Assembly (NCBI GenBank): GCA_017654935.2
Contig: CM065684.1
Location: forward strand, 58,575,756-58,639,755
Length of the DNA: 64,000 bases
Source: Phymorhynchus buccinoides
Taxonomy: Eukaryota > Mollusca > Gastropoda > Neogastropoda > Raphitomidae
Direction of reading: 5' to 3'
The notes beneath the pieces were generated by a model. That model was not told where the DNA came from, made no database searches, and saw only the letters and a program-made list of their open reading frames with translations. Both the position numbers and the translations under genes were made by a program. Below, in pieces: positions 1 to 11,626 of this stretch. Every line of letters begins with the position of its first letter. Within the stretch, counting starts at the first letter, position 1.

Positions 1-2638
1 CTTACCCCTTCTTCTTCTTCTTCTCCTTCTTACCCCTTCTTCTTCTCCTTCTTACCCCTTCTTCTTCTTCTCCTTCTTACCTCTTCTTCTTCTTCTCCTT
101 CTTACCCCTTCTTCTTCTTCTTCTCCTTCTTACCCCCTCTTCTTCTTCTTCTCCTTCTTACCCTTTCTTCTTCTTCTCCTTCTTACCCCTTCTTCTTCTT
201 CTCCTTCTTACCCCTTCTTCTTCTTCTCCTTCTTACTCCTTCTTCTTCTTCTTCTTCTCCTTCTTACCCCTTCTTCTTCTCCTTCTTACCCCTTCTTCTT
301 CTTCTCCTTCTTACCCCTTCTTCTTCTCCTTCTTACCCCTTCTTCTTCTTCTTCTCCTTCTTACCCCCTCTTCTTCTTCTTCTCCTTCTTACCCCTTCTT
401 CTTCTTCTTCTTCTCCTTCTTACCCCTTCTTCTTCTCCTTTTTACCCCTTCTTCTTCTTCTCCTTTTTACCCCTTCTTCTTCTTCTCCTTCTTACCCCTT
501 CTTCTTCTTCTCCTTCTTACCCCTTCTTCTTCTTCTTCTTACCCCTTCTTCTTCTCCTTCTTACCCCTTCTTCTTCTTCTCCTTCTTACCCCTTCTTCTT
601 TTTCTCCTTTTTACCCCTTCTTCTTCTTCTCCTTCTTACCCCTTCTTCTTCTCCTTCTTACCCCTTCTTCTTCTTCTCCTTCTTACCCCTTCTTCTTCTT
701 CTCCTTCTTACCCCTTCTTCTTCTTCTCCTTCTTACCCCTTCTTCTTCTCCTTCTTACCCCTTCTTCTTCTTCTCCTTCTTACCCCTTCTTCTTCTTCTT
801 CTCCTTCTTACCCCCTCTTCTTCTTGTTCTCCTTCTTACCCTTCTTCTTCTTCTCCTTCTTACCCCTTCTTCTTCTCCTTCTTACCCTTTCTTCCTTCTT
901 CTTCTTCTCCTTTTTACCCCTTCTTCTTCTTCTCCTTCTTACCCCTTCTTCTTCTTCTCCTTCTTACCCCTTCTTCTTCTTCTCCTTCTTACCCCTTCTT
1001 CTTCTTCTCCTTCTTACCCCTTCTTCTTCTTCTCCTTCTTACCCCTTCTTCTTCTCCTTCTTACCCCTTCTTCTTCTCCTTCTTACCCCTTCTTCTTCTC
1101 CTTCTTACCCCTTCTTCTTTTTCTCCTTTTTACCCCTTCTTCTTCTTCTCCTTCTTACCCCTTCTTCTTCTTCTCCTTCTTACCCCTTCTTCTTTTTCTC
1201 CTTTTTACCCCTTCTTCTTCTTCTCCTTCTTACCCCTTCTTCTTCTTCTCCTTCTTACCCCTTCTTCTTCTTCTCCTTCTTACCCCTTCTTCTTCTTCTC
1301 CTTCTTACCCCTTCTTCTTTTTCTCCTTTTTACCCCTTCTTCTTCTCCTTCTTACCCCTTCTTCTTCTTCTCCTTCTTACCCCTTCTTCTTCTCCTTCTT
1401 ACCTCTTCTTCTTCTTCTCCTTCTTACCTCTTCTTATTCTTCTCCTTCTTACCCCTTCTTATTCTTATTGTTCTCCTTCTTACCCCCTCTTCTTCTTCTT
1501 CTCCTTCTTACCCCTTCTTCTTCTTCTCCTTCTTACCCCTTCTTCTTTTTCTCCTTTTTACCCCTTCTTCTTCTTCTCCTTCTTACCTCTTCTTATTTTT
1601 CTCCTTCTTACCCCTTCTTATTCTTATTCTTCTCCTTCTTACCCCCCCTCTTCTTCTTCTTCTCCTTCTTACCCCTTCTTCTTCTTCTCCTTCTTACCCC
1701 TTCTTCTTCTCCTTCTTACCCCTTCTTCTTCTCCTTCTTACCCCTTCTTATTCTTCTTCTTACCCCTTCCTATTCTTCTTCTTCTCCTTACCCCCTCTTC
1801 TTCTTCTTCTCCTTCTTACCCCCTCTTCTTCTTCTTCTCCTTCTTACCTCATCTTCTTCTTCTTCTCCTTCTTACCCCCTCTTCTTCTTCTTCTCCTTCT
1901 TACCCCCTCTTCTTCTTCTTCTCCTTCTTACCTCTTCTTCTTCTTCTCCTTCTTACCCCTTCTTATTCTTCTCCTTCTTACCCCTTCTTATTCTTATTCT
2001 TCTCCTTCTTACCCCCTCTTCATCTTCTTCTCCTTCTTTCCCCTTCTTATTCTTCTCCTTCTTACCCCTTCTTATTCTTCTCCTTCTTACCCCTTCTTCT
2101 TCTCCTTCTTACCCCTTCTTCTTCTTCTTTCTTCCTTCTTACCTCTTCTTCTTCTTCTCCTTCTTACCCCTTCTTATTCTTCTCCTTCTTACCCCCTCTT
2201 CTTCTTCTTCTCCTTCTTACCCCTTCTTATTCTTCTCCTTCTTACCCCTTCTTATTCTTCTCCTTCTTACCCCTTCTTCTTCTCCTTCTTACCCCTTCTT
2301 ATTCTTATTCTTCTCCTTCTTACCCCTTCTTATTCTTCTCCTTCTTACCCCTTCTTATTCTTCTCCTTCTTACCCTCTCTTCTTCTTCTTCTCCTTCTTC
2401 TTATTCTTCTCCTTCTTACCCCCCCTTCTTATTCTTATTCTTCTCCTTCTTACCCCTTCTTATTCTTCTCCTTCTTACCCCTTCTTATTCTTATCCTTCT
2501 TACCCCCTCTTCTTCTTCTTCTCCTTACCCCTTCTTATTCTTCTCCTTCTTACCCCTTCTTACCCCTTCTTCTTCTCCTTCTTACCCCTTCTTATTCTTA
2601 TTCTTCTCCTTCTTACCCCTTCTTTTTCTTGTTCTTCT
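1..2638. repeat. Polypyrimidine minisatellite array, 2.6 kb
   Basis: A continuous array of an imperfect ~18-27 bp unit built from CTT triplets, CTCC and TTACCCC. The plus strand is almost purely C and T, with single A residues in the TTACC and TTATT variants. Unit length varies by whole CTT triplets, as expected from replication slippage. Long open frames encoding Ser/Leu/Phe/Pro runs occur only because there are few stops; I do not consider them genes. The array begins before the window. It lies downstream of exon 7 of the minus-strand GMC oxidoreductase gene, so probably in one of its introns. Confidence 0.95.
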
Positions 2639-2641
2639 TTT

Positions 2642-2672
<31 letters not shown>

Positions 2673-2822
2673 TTACAAAGTACAGGATTTGAACCTACTT
2701 GTCTTTCAATGGTTTTTGCAGCAGTAGTAAATTAAAATTAAAAAATAATAATGTAGGCCTAATGTCGTAAGTGTACAGTCTTGACGATGCTTTTATTTGA
2801 TCACCTTACTATCCACACCTAC
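2639..2822. other. ATTT tract and short unique sequence
   Basis: An (ATTT)n tract at 2639-2670 is followed by AT-rich sequence. On the minus strand 2683-2693 resembles a Pol III B box (GGTTCAAATCC), which could mark the end of a degraded tRNA-derived SINE with an (AAAT)n tail. No convincing A box is visible, so I do not call a SINE. Confidence 0.3.
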
Positions 2823-3363
2823 TTAAAGGGGCACCCTGACAGATAACGTTTTGCAAGAAACACGTCGAGATCACCAGGAAAACACCCTTTACAGAGATCG
2901 CAACACTCACTTTGCTCTGGTTTCCTGGAAATCAAACTGTCAAATCGGCGATTCCTCCTTGGCGGAGGTGCTGGAAGTCAAATTCTTTCAGTGGCCGCCT
3001 GAGTTTAGACCAAATCGTTTGCACGAAATTTCCACAATACAAGCCTTTTTATTTTATTTTATTTTCAAATTTTATACAGTTTACGAAAAGGAGCTTCGCT
3101 CACACAACAAAGGAAATAGCTCCTTTTTTTTTACTGCACAACAAAGAAGAAAAAGCTTCAACCACAATCAGTGTCCTCCACCCACCCCTTCCAAAATGGC
3201 TTCTCTCTCCGGCATCTCCGCCAAGGAGGAATCGCCGTTTTGACGGTTTGATTTCTAGGAAACCAGAGCAAAGTGAGTGTTCCGATCGTTGAAAAGGCTG
3301 TCTTTCTGGTGATTTCGACGTGTTTCTTGCACAGAAAACTCATCCGTCAGGGTCCACCTTTAA
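2823..3363. mobile_element. TTAA-flanked MITE with long terminal inverted repeats
   Basis: Sequence at 2823-2985 is repeated in inverted orientation at about 3195-3363. Both ends share a TTTAAAGG start, an ACCCTGAC block, GCAAGAAACACGTCGA and a CACTTTGCTCTGG block. TTAA lies at both outer edges (2823-2826 and 3360-3363), which is the piggyBac superfamily target duplication. There is no transposase, so this is non-autonomous. The short open frames inside are by-products of the inverted repeat. Confidence 0.7.
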
Positions 3364-3461
3364 AGACCCATATCCAAGAGCCCCGGGGCCCAATATCAGA
3401 CAGTTCTGCATGATACCGTCGTTTTGTTTAATTTACACGATGGACGAATTTGTTCGGGTAC

Positions 3462-3612
3462 CTGTTTTGAAGAGTAAGTACTGCAACCAGGTCCAAACAG
3501 AGGTCATGAGGTCAGGGGTCACAGACACAGGGGCACTGGTCCCAACATTGTGATCAAACAGCAGGTGGTCGTGTAAATTGTCCCCTACAGGTAAATCTGC
3601 TATAATGGGAAT
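3462..3612 (-). CDS. GMC oxidoreductase, exon 7 (partial gene, continues off the left edge)
   Basis: Encodes ~50 residues containing ADLPVGDNLHDH, the conserved GMC segment after the second signature, which packs against FAD and the substrate cavity. The acceptor is TTTTTGGCAG at 3613-3614 and the donor is CAG|GTACCC just below 3462. The entry phase (0) matches exon 6; the exit phase is 1. The C-terminal GMC domain with the catalytic His/Asn pair is not in the window and should lie on further exons to the left. Confidence 0.85.
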
Positions 3613-3930
3613 CTGCCAAAAATATATGTTATGACTTATGAGCATGCCAAATGTGTTGTACTTGTCAAATTAGCATTTTGTTGTATAAGAAGCATTTTGT
3701 TGTATAAGAAGCAAACACTTTATTTGAATAGCATGCAAAGAAATGAATTAAAAGATTGGGGGGGAAATGAAACGTAAAGACAATTAACAGCATCATTCGA
3801 ATCTTGTTAGATCAATATTTGTCAAATTAATGTCTTTGCCTACACATACACTCGCTGCATGTCTATCACAATGCGCACATGCGCGCGCCACGCACACACC
3901 CCCACACACGCACGCGCACGCACACGCACA

Positions 3931-3937
<7 letters not shown>

Positions 3938-4014
<77 letters not shown>
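3938..4014. repeat. (CA)n microsatellite
   Basis: A near-pure CA run, with CG-containing variants at 3899-3937. It starts six bases downstream of the exon 6 donor on the minus strand, so the intron begins in a GT repeat. Confidence 0.95.
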
Positions 4015-4017
<3 letters not shown>

Positions 4018-4019
4018 AC

Positions 4020-4187
4020 TTTCACTTTCTCCAGAAGTGCTTTGGGTCCCACTCCCGAAAGCTGCAGCAGATGGGCGGAGCTTATAGTTCCTGCCGATAC
4101 AATCACCTCCCGCCGAGCATTAACCCTTTCCTTCCGTCCATGGCGCACCAAATCCACCCCCACTGCACGCTTGTTTTCAAATAACAC
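4020..4187 (-). CDS. GMC oxidoreductase, exon 6
   Basis: Exactly 56 codons, phase 0 at both ends. It contains VSAGTISSAHLLQLSGVG, matching GMC signature 2 ([GS]-x-x-x-[ST]-...-S-G-[LIVM]-G). Acceptor TTTCGTGCAG at 4188-4189; donor AAA|GTACGTG below 4020. It joins in frame to exon 5 (11627-11748) and exon 7 (3462-3612). Confidence 0.9.
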
Positions 4188-4341
4188 CTGCACGAAATAA
4201 AAGTAGACTCGAGTGGAGTCGTTGTTCGGGTCAGCCACACTGCATACGATTCGACCCCTATGCGATGCGATTCCACAGTCAGTGTCAGTGCAAGCGCTGA
4301 GGAAGTCATGCGGATGCTTATTGAAAGCTACACGTGAGTAA

Positions 4342-4693
4342 ATGAATGATTTTATTTAATATAACTATCTATTCTATCTATATACTTACCGTTTCACTAC
4401 GAATGAGTTATTCCTTCCAATTTGGAGCAAATGCCAATTTACCAAAGACCAAAAAGTTATAGTCTTAACAAGACTAGATTGCTTCCCTTGGTCTACACAG
4501 CCAATACCACTAAGCTGCCGTGGATCCCACTCGCTACGTCACTTCCGGGGAGGCAACTTTAAATCATGATAAATTTTTAAAAACCAACCTTCCCAATGAT
4601 GTTTTCGTCGGAGGGAGGAGGGTGGGAACCTTTGATCGTAGTGAAACGGTAAGTATATAGATAGAATAGATAGTTATATTAAATAAAATCATT
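4342..4693. mobile_element. Miniature element related to the adjacent DIRS retrotransposon
   Basis: It has terminal inverted repeats of ~60 bp (4342-4405 and 4633-4693) containing ATCTATTCTATC and TTACCGTTTCACTACGAATGAG. Its interior, 4405-4575, matches in inverted orientation the right end of the DIRS element (10605-10780). It carries no coding sequence and abuts the left end of the larger element. I read it as a deletion derivative of the same family. Confidence 0.6.
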
Positions 4694-4999
4694 CAATCTA
4701 TTCTATCATGTTACCGTTTCACTACGAATGAGTTGATTCCCAGCGAGGAGGTGGGTAAGAAAACATTGTTGAAACTTCACTCCAACAAACAAAAAACAAT
4801 ACCCACAAGACAAACCTGACAGGGAACGCCAGGGATAACCTGTAAGGGAGAGGACATAATAACTAGATAACCAAAACATCCATACCCCCAAACAGCATAA
4901 ACATATACATACCAACACCAGAACAAAAAATAGCATAAGCTTATCGTTAGACCAGAGAAAAAAGGAGTCTGCGCAAGCACCACCTTCCTGATGCCAACG

Positions 5000-5600
5000 G
5001 TGTCGTCCTGCCTTCTGGCGGAGAAATGGCGAAGGTAGAAGCTAGCAAACGTGGACTGTCACTACCAGTACGCAGCTTCCATAACGCTGGACAGCGCCAC
5101 TCCCTTAATCATAGCCAGGGATGTGCTGAAAGCCCGGATTTCATGGGCTCACAGAGGATTAGTGAGCAATGACCAGTCGGCACTTATATACGCTAAGTTA
5201 AAAGCGTTCACCAACCACCTAGAAATGGTTGACTAGAAATATCCCTCATGTATTTCTCATTCAAAGAAAAGAACAGACGGCGTTTGTGCCCCCGGAAGGG
5301 GGAGGTCTTCTTAAGGAAAAACTTAAGAGCTCTGACGGGGCACAGGAGTCTATCAGAAACAACAGGGCCGAGAATAGAGAGAAGACTTTAAATCGTAACC
5401 GAGGGAGAAGCAAACTGAGCAGGATGATTCCTGGCCCTAAACTTGGTACCCGCGAGAGACAGAAGGGTACCGAAAGCATCATCCTGGGGCAGAACCTGAG
5501 TGGACTCCACCGAGACAATATCCTGGAAAAGAAGCCAGGAGATGACAAACTCCGCATGGAGACACCCAGGGCAGCCAAGGCCGAAACAAAACGGACTATG
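5000..5600 (-). pseudogene. DIRS tyrosine recombinase, C-terminal catalytic part, broken
   Basis: The minus strand encodes CPVRALKFFLK (about 5318-5346), then TISRWLVNAF, then HEIR with the catalytic His and Arg at 5134-5145, then AAYW and FASFYLR, with the nucleophilic Tyr codon at 5035-5037. This H-x-x-R...Y arrangement is typical of DIRS recombinases, which integrate a circular DNA intermediate. A TGA at 5149-5151, a TAG-TGA pair after AAYW and at least one frameshift make it non-functional. Confidence 0.75.
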
Positions 5601-6106
5601 AGTGGCCGGACCGGGCCACCACACGCTGCTACGCCCTTTCGAACCGGAAAAATATCGATCGAAGTGGCGAGTATGAGTCAAAAACGAAAAAGGCCCACAT
5701 CTGGACAAGACTTGTTCAGAATGGGCAAGCAAAGGATCGATGACGGGATAGAGACAGCTAGTACTAAATGGTGAAGATGAGAATCCGCAAAACAGCAGAT
5801 TCCACCTCCGAACTAGCAAACTGAGAAGCCACGGTATGAATGTGTGACTGCACTTCATAACCAACTCTACATGCTAAGACCGTAGGAAGGCAAAAAATGA
5901 AAACTGCCCCTGACGTAGGGACAGACCGAAACAGCAACATAGTTGCTATCGCATGACGTCAAAACTAACCAGATGACGCGGAAATGTCCCCACCGAAGAG
6001 GAAAACATGTAGACAAAAAGCGAAACAGTGTGCAAACGTGACGTCGACTTAACCCATTCCAACGCCACCCAGTCGAACAACTGAGCTGACGGCTGGGCAT
6101 GGAAGA

Positions 6107-8081
6107 TCATGTTAGCCGGACAGTAAGGTTCGATCGGGACGGAACCAGACCGAAAAGGATGACTGGAACGGGTGAACGAAATAACTGGTTGAACAACTCA
6201 TGGTTGTAACCAGAGGAAACGAAGGTCTGAAACAGAGCAAGTAAAACCATGCCTGCCAGAACAGACAACATTCGAAAGAACGGCGAAGCCGGGGCCGTTG
6301 CCACCCAAAAAATTCGTTCAGAAGGAAGGCAACAAGGGTACGGCTGAACAACTCTCGGTTGCTGTCCTAGAGAGAGCTGGAGACTGAGTCTCTCACTAAA
6401 GGCGAAGATAAGAGAGAGAGCTGTCGTATCGTCTCCGCAGATGGAGACCCAGTTTTGGGTGAGACGGGCTGTGAAAGACTTCAGAGCCCTGGCTACTGAC
6501 TCCATCTCTAACAACCCGACTGAAAGCACGATCTGTCTTGATTGGGCCCAGAGGAGAAACTCTTCTGCTTTTCTTGAAAAAGCCGGAGACCGTGTTCCTC
6601 CCTGGCGACGAAGATATGAGAGAGCTGTCGTATTGTGTCCGCAGACGGTGACGCATTTCCCGGAGAGAAGGACTACAAAAGGCTTCAGGGCCCTGGTCAC
6701 TGCCTCCACCTCCAAGAGGTTGATGTGAAATTTCTACTCTGCCGAAGTCCACTGACCCGAAAATTCGACTCGATCCAAATGGGCGCCCCAGCCCGTCGTC
6801 GAGGCATCTGTGTGAAGAAAATTGCTGCTGATGCATGGGACGGAAAGGCACTGAGCTGTTGAGCCACTCGAGAATCATCCACTGTTACGTTGACTCGAGG
6901 AACCAACTGCCGTGAGACACTAGTTGCTCGAGAGGCAGCTGAGACAGTTTCCTTTGCGACAGCAGTCGTTGCAGTGGCCGTTAGCGCAACCGTGCGAGAG
7001 GAAGCAAATCCGCTACCGATTCCATAAGTCCCAGGAGACGGAGAAGCTGACAAGCAGAGAGCGAAGTCTAGGCCTGAACGTCGAAACAATCTCGACGATG
7101 GCTTTGACCCGAGTTACCGACAGCTGCACTGAAAACCGCTGCGTAACGAACTCATGCCGAGGTAGCTGAAGGAGGCTGACGGAGACAGCTCTGATTTCCC
7201 GTTGAGAATGCGAAAACCCAGAGTCTTGGACAGTCGAACAAGAGTGTCCGTTTGTGAGAGGCACAGGGCTTGCGAAGCTGTTAGCAACAACCAATCGTCC
7301 AGGTAAACATGAAGACGAATAGCCCGGGACCTGGCCAGACGAACGAGCTCCTAACGGCGAAGCGAAGGAAACGCTGACGTGAAGGATGGATGCACGCGTG
7401 AAAATATGCGTCCCTCAGGATGAAGGTGTAGCCCAGTCGTTCGGGAGAATGGAGAGACGGATTGAAGCCGTTGTTTCCATTTTGAACTTGTCGGTGCGAA
7501 AAAACCTGTTGAGGGGGGACAAGTCCAAGACCGGGCGAAATTCTCCGTTTTTCTTGGGGACCACGACAGACGAGAGAAGAATCCCGTTTCCGTAGGCACA
7601 ATCTGAACAAAGGCTCCCCTATTGACAGAGCGCAGAGACTCCTCTGTCGATCGCTATGAATTAGACTGGTCTTGCGGGGGCGGCTCGTAGCTGAGGAAGC
7701 GAAAGGTACGCCCTCGAGACGAATCGGCTCTCGTGGAGACAAGAGGAGGAGGCCTGAAGTCCATGCGCGCGCGCTTGGCTTGGGGGGAAGCAACCCCCCG
7801 GCCGGCAGACCTGGTAGCCAACTCCACGATGCGATCCTGACCCCAGCCCAGTCTCCGTTCCTTGAACCGCCCCAGGTTGTCCTTGAGGGAAACCTGATGA
7901 AAAGTAGAACGAAGATCAGTGGGGCCAGAACGAACGGTCGAACGATCCAGCAGGGAGAGAGGAACTTACAGTCCTTGAGGACCGCGTCTCTGAACGTGGC
8001 CGCTAGTTGCACCTTAGAAGAGGAGGCCACGGACGAACTGGAGCTCACAGCTTGGTAGAACGAAGCCATGGCAACGCCCAA
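6107..8081 (-). pseudogene. DIRS reverse transcriptase / RNase H, broken
   Basis: RDAYFHACIHPSRQRFLRFA (RT motif A region, in the 7281-8081 frame) precedes YLDDW at 7291-7305, the RT active-site motif, which lies in another frame. Further downstream ALKPF, a degenerate DNTTALSYL-like stretch (first Asp changed: GHNTTALSYL) and RQGGTRSPAF mark the RNase H region at 6500-6715. A near-duplicate (ESVARALKSF...DDTTALS) at 6400-6500 suggests internal duplication. Several frameshifts separate the pieces. Confidence 0.75.
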
Positions 8082-8589
8082 GGCACGCTCGTCGACGTCA
8101 TCACGCAGTCTAAAGACTTAAGGTTTGGAAGAGTTCGTTGGGCCGGCGATGAGCGCCAGGGACTGAAGCAATGACGTGGCTAACGACGAGGCTCGAAGAA
8201 TAGAGTACATGGATCTCTCCAAGATGTTGAAGGCCGGCCGGCCCATGAAGACCGAAGTTTGCCTCATTCAGCGCCCATAACAAAGGGAGGAACGTACCTA
8301 CGGGGACACAACCGAGTGCGAAGGCACAGGCACAAAGGGATAGCCCGCTGAAACAGTGGGAAGAAGACCTTCTTCACAAAGGCGCCGGGTTGAGACGGGA
8401 CAGGCTCCGGCAGAGGGGGAGGAGAGACGTCGTCGTCAGGCAACGGCGGCGGCTGAGACCACAGGGTAGAGTAGTCTTACGAAGTGCCTGCCGAACGAAC
8501 AGAGAGATGAGAAGCGCTAGACGAGCCTCCTTCTGCGCTTGCAGACCGCCAAAAAACTGTAGCTGTCCCGCTGTCTGAGCTGATTCGAG

Positions 8590-9942
8590 CTACACCATCG
8601 GCTTGACGTCGGTGCAGTAGGGCTGAAGGGTATGTAGATAGCCCTGATAACTGCACGACGAAGGGATTGGGTCTGAATACACAGGGGGACCAGTCACACC
8701 ATTGCCACACTCAGACTGAGAGAATAGATCGTCGACGTGGACAGATCTCGACGGGGACCGCTGAGACCCCTGATACACAGTTCTCATGATGCGAAATACT
8801 TCGTCCTGGACGGCTAAGTCAAAGTCAACCAAGCCTTCACGAGGCAACGACTCAAACTCTTCATCCACAGAAGACTCTCGTGGCAGCGCTACATGACGCT
8901 TCGAGGGGTGTCTGGTCAGACAGGCATCCGCAGGAAGCTGAAACTCATCCGCACGACGAGGGCCAGGATGACGTGAGACAGGCTCCAGAACAGGCAACGG
9001 CCGATCCGCCGCTGATGGTGCCGTTCTGTGACGGGTGCCCGTGACGGTGGAGACGGGTGGCCGCGTGCCGCCGGCACGAGTAACGGACACGGTTGGTCCG
9101 TGAACGGGCCGCACGGGCCGTGGCGGGTAGACGAAGGTGTCATCGATATTTCCGGGTTCAAGAGTCCGCCAAGGCAAGGCCCTACGCGGGCAACGGCTCT
9201 GCTGGGTATAACGCAAGTCCGTACCTCTCGCCCTACACGGGCTACGGAACTGTTGATCATCGATATTTCCGGGTTCAAGAGTCCGCCGAGGCAAGGCCCT
9301 ACGCGGGCAACGGCTCTGCTGGGTATAACGCAAGTCCGTACTTCTCGCCCTACACGGGCTACGGAACTGTTGATCATCGATATTTCCGGGTTCAAGAGTC
9401 CGCCGAGGCAAGGCCCTACGCGGGCAACGGCTCTGCTGGGTATAACGCAAGTCCGTACTTCACGCCCTACTCGGGCTACGGAACTGTTGATCATCGATAT
9501 TTCCGGGTTCAAGAGTCCGCCGAGGCAAGGCCCTACGCGGGCAACGGCTCTGCTGGGTATAATGCAAGTCAGTACTTCCCGCCCTACTCGGGCTACGTGA
9601 CTGCCGATCATTGGGAGAGTCCGTACCTCTTGCCCTACGCGGGCTACCACTCGCCCTACGCGGGCTACGGAATTGCCATTCACTGAGAGAGGGGAGATAT
9701 TCGCCTTCACGAGCACGAGAGCCGTAGACAGGTACGGCGTCCGTCTGGGGCTTCCTGCAGCGGTCGTGGGAACGAACAGCTTCCACGTCACGCTGGGTGG
9801 AGGACCGTCCGTCCAGCCCGAGGTCTTCCTCTCGTGGGAAGATGGAGATGTCCGTAGTCAGCTCTCTTTGGGCCAGCTGCCCAACCGAGTAAAGAAAAGG
9901 AACATCATTATTGTTCATGCAAAGAGAGGCGAACGTACACAC
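8590..9942 (-). pseudogene. DIRS gag-like ORF1 with internal repeats
   Basis: One reading frame runs from 9942 to 8590 (~451 codons), interrupted by a single TGA at about 9457-9459 inside the third repeat. The product is Arg/Ser/Pro-rich and carries four copies of a 39-residue block containing RYTQQSRCPRRALP and LEPGNIDDQQ. I place it as ORF1 because it lies 5' of the RT. I recognise no conserved gag domain. Confidence 0.55.
9141..9608. repeat. 117 bp tandem repeat, 4 copies, in frame
   Basis: Copies start at 9141, 9258, 9375 and 9492 (CATCGATATTTCCGGGTTC), spaced exactly 117 bp. The unit length is a multiple of three, so both strands remain open in several frames. Copies differ by only a few bases. 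Confidence 0.95.
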
Positions 9943-10814
9943 TGGTTAATACCTTGACTCTCGTGAGAGTACCCTGCGTAGTTTGTCCGTAGTCAAGTCA
10001 GTTGTCGTGTCCAGGGCCTACCAGGCCCAACTGACAAACCGGCCCAAGAGGCCAACGGAACCAAAACTAACCCCTCATTCTTAAACTCCGCAAGCATATC
10101 TGATACCAGAGAAGAAGAATCCACCCAGGAAATAGTCTGCTCTGTAACAAACGCAGGAGACACAGAACAGGCTGAGAGAGGGGGGGGGGGGGGTTGCTCC
10201 CTCCCCGACGACGAAGAAGAGGAAGACTAGGCCTCGAACTAGAAAGTTTGCGAAAACTAGAAGAAGAAGAAGCCTGAGGTGTATCCAAAAGCTTCCCCTT
10301 AACATCCCGAGATAGCTTACTAGAAAACCCCACTAGACCGAGTCCATACTACAGGATCGACGGCCGACATGGCGACCGGGGGAACAAAGCATGTAACTTG
10401 TAAGCACAACAAAATATTTCAAATAATTATTAGCAATGAAAAAAACGTGAAAATAATTCACACCAACTACATGCCGACAAACCTGTAGCCCCAAGGCAAA
10501 GGGGCAACCCAAACAGAGGAGGATGGCGGCTAGAATAAATTAGATAAACGAAATAATAGCAAGAGCAAAGAACAACATGGCTGCTCCAAGTTGGAAAAAA
10601 TTTATTATGATTTAAAGTTGCCTCCCCGGAAGTGACGTAGCGAGTGGGATCCACGGCAGCTTAGTGGTATTGGCTGTGTAGACCAAGGGAAGTAATCTAG
10701 TCTTGTTAAGACTATAACTTTTTGGTCTTTGGTAAATTGGCATTTGCTCCAAATTGGAAGGAATAACTCATTCGTAGTGAAACGGTAACATGATAGAATA
10801 GATACATTTTTTTC

Positions 10815-11096
10815 TGATTGGGTTTGACCGTGGAGTCTATCGGATGAGACGATAAGCCGAGATCCCGTGTGCCCATGCACTCAGCACACGTTAATCCCAG
10901 TGGCAACGAAAAAGATGTGATTTTGTCAAAATTTATCCACCGACCCACACCCCTCCTTTCCTTCCTCGTCAGTCACACAAAAATCGCATGCAAAAAGAAA
11001 ATTGGGTGGCGCGCCTCTGGCTGCGACTCTCTCCAGGTGGGAGCAACCCGAATTTCACAGAGATGCCTCTGTGACTATAAAGTACCTAATACCTAA
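10815..11096 (+). mobile_element. tRNA-derived SINE fragment, copy 1
   Basis: It shares GACCGTGGAGTCTATCGGATGAGACGATAA-type sequence with 55910-55945, and the 3' end AGCAACCCGAATTTCACAGAGAT...GTGACTATA with 20045-20085. The tRNA-like head is missing (5' truncated). It lies just outside the DIRS element. Confidence 0.65.
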
Positions 11097-11177
11097 CATT
11101 CTTCATTAAAAATGTGTACTTCCGTTGCTGTTGATTTTAGACTAACGTTTGTCCTTAGAACCAATAATACAGAACGA

Positions 11178-11412
11178 AGATGATGAAGATGATGATGATG
11201 ATGATGATGAAGATGACGATGACGATGACGATGACGACGATGAAGATGATGATGATGATGATGATGATGATGAAGATGATGATGACGATGATGACGATGA
11301 TGACGATGATGATGATGATGACGATGAAGATGATGAAGATGATGATGATGATGATGATGATGAAGATGATGATGAAGACGATGAAGATGAAGATGATGAT
11401 GATGATGATGAA

Positions 11413-11457
<45 letters not shown>

Positions 11458-11590
11458 GATGATGATGATGATGATGAGATGATGACGACGACGACGACGA
11501 TGACGATGATGATGATGATGATGATGATGAAGATGATGATGATGATGATGATGACGAAGATGATGATGATGATGATGATGATGAAGAGGA
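11178..11590. repeat. (GAT)n microsatellite, ~410 bp
   Basis: Runs of GAT/GAC/GAA triplets. All three plus frames and the complement are open, giving poly-Asp, poly-Met and poly-Ser/His translations. It begins about 40 bp below the GMC exon 5 donor, inside the intron, and is not coding. Confidence 0.95.
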
Positions 11591-11626
11591 GAAGGAAGAG
11601 GAGAAAAAGAAAGGTGCAGTTGATAC

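Larger units (their letters stand above)
4697..10803 (-). mobile_element. DIRS-like tyrosine-recombinase retrotransposon, decayed, with inverted ends
   Basis: The outer ends are inverted copies: ATCTATTCTATCATGTTACC at the left, and its complement at ~10780-10803. Reading on the minus strand, the order is gag-like ORF (9942-8590), reverse transcriptase with YLDDW (8081-7100), RNase H-like segment (6878-6107) and tyrosine recombinase (5600-5000). Order, inverted ends and a recombinase instead of a DDE integrase are the DIRS1-group hallmarks. Every ORF is broken. The element lies in intron 5 of the GMC oxidoreductase gene, in the same orientation as the gene. Confidence 0.8.

Noticed and set aside
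824..2727. Very long open frames rich in Ser, Leu, Phe and Pro
   Set aside because: Translations of a CTT-based minisatellite; no start context, domain or codon signature.
2680..2760. Possible tRNA or tRNA-derived SINE on the minus strand
   Set aside because: Only a B-box-like GGTTCAAATCC is present; no A box, no acceptor stem pairing.
5229..5774. 181-residue plus-strand frame rich in Arg/Lys
   Set aside because: Antisense shadow of the DIRS tyrosine recombinase region on the minus strand.
9141..9608. CRISPR-like regular repeats
   Set aside because: Units are contiguous 117 bp tandem copies without spacers, in a eukaryotic DIRS ORF.
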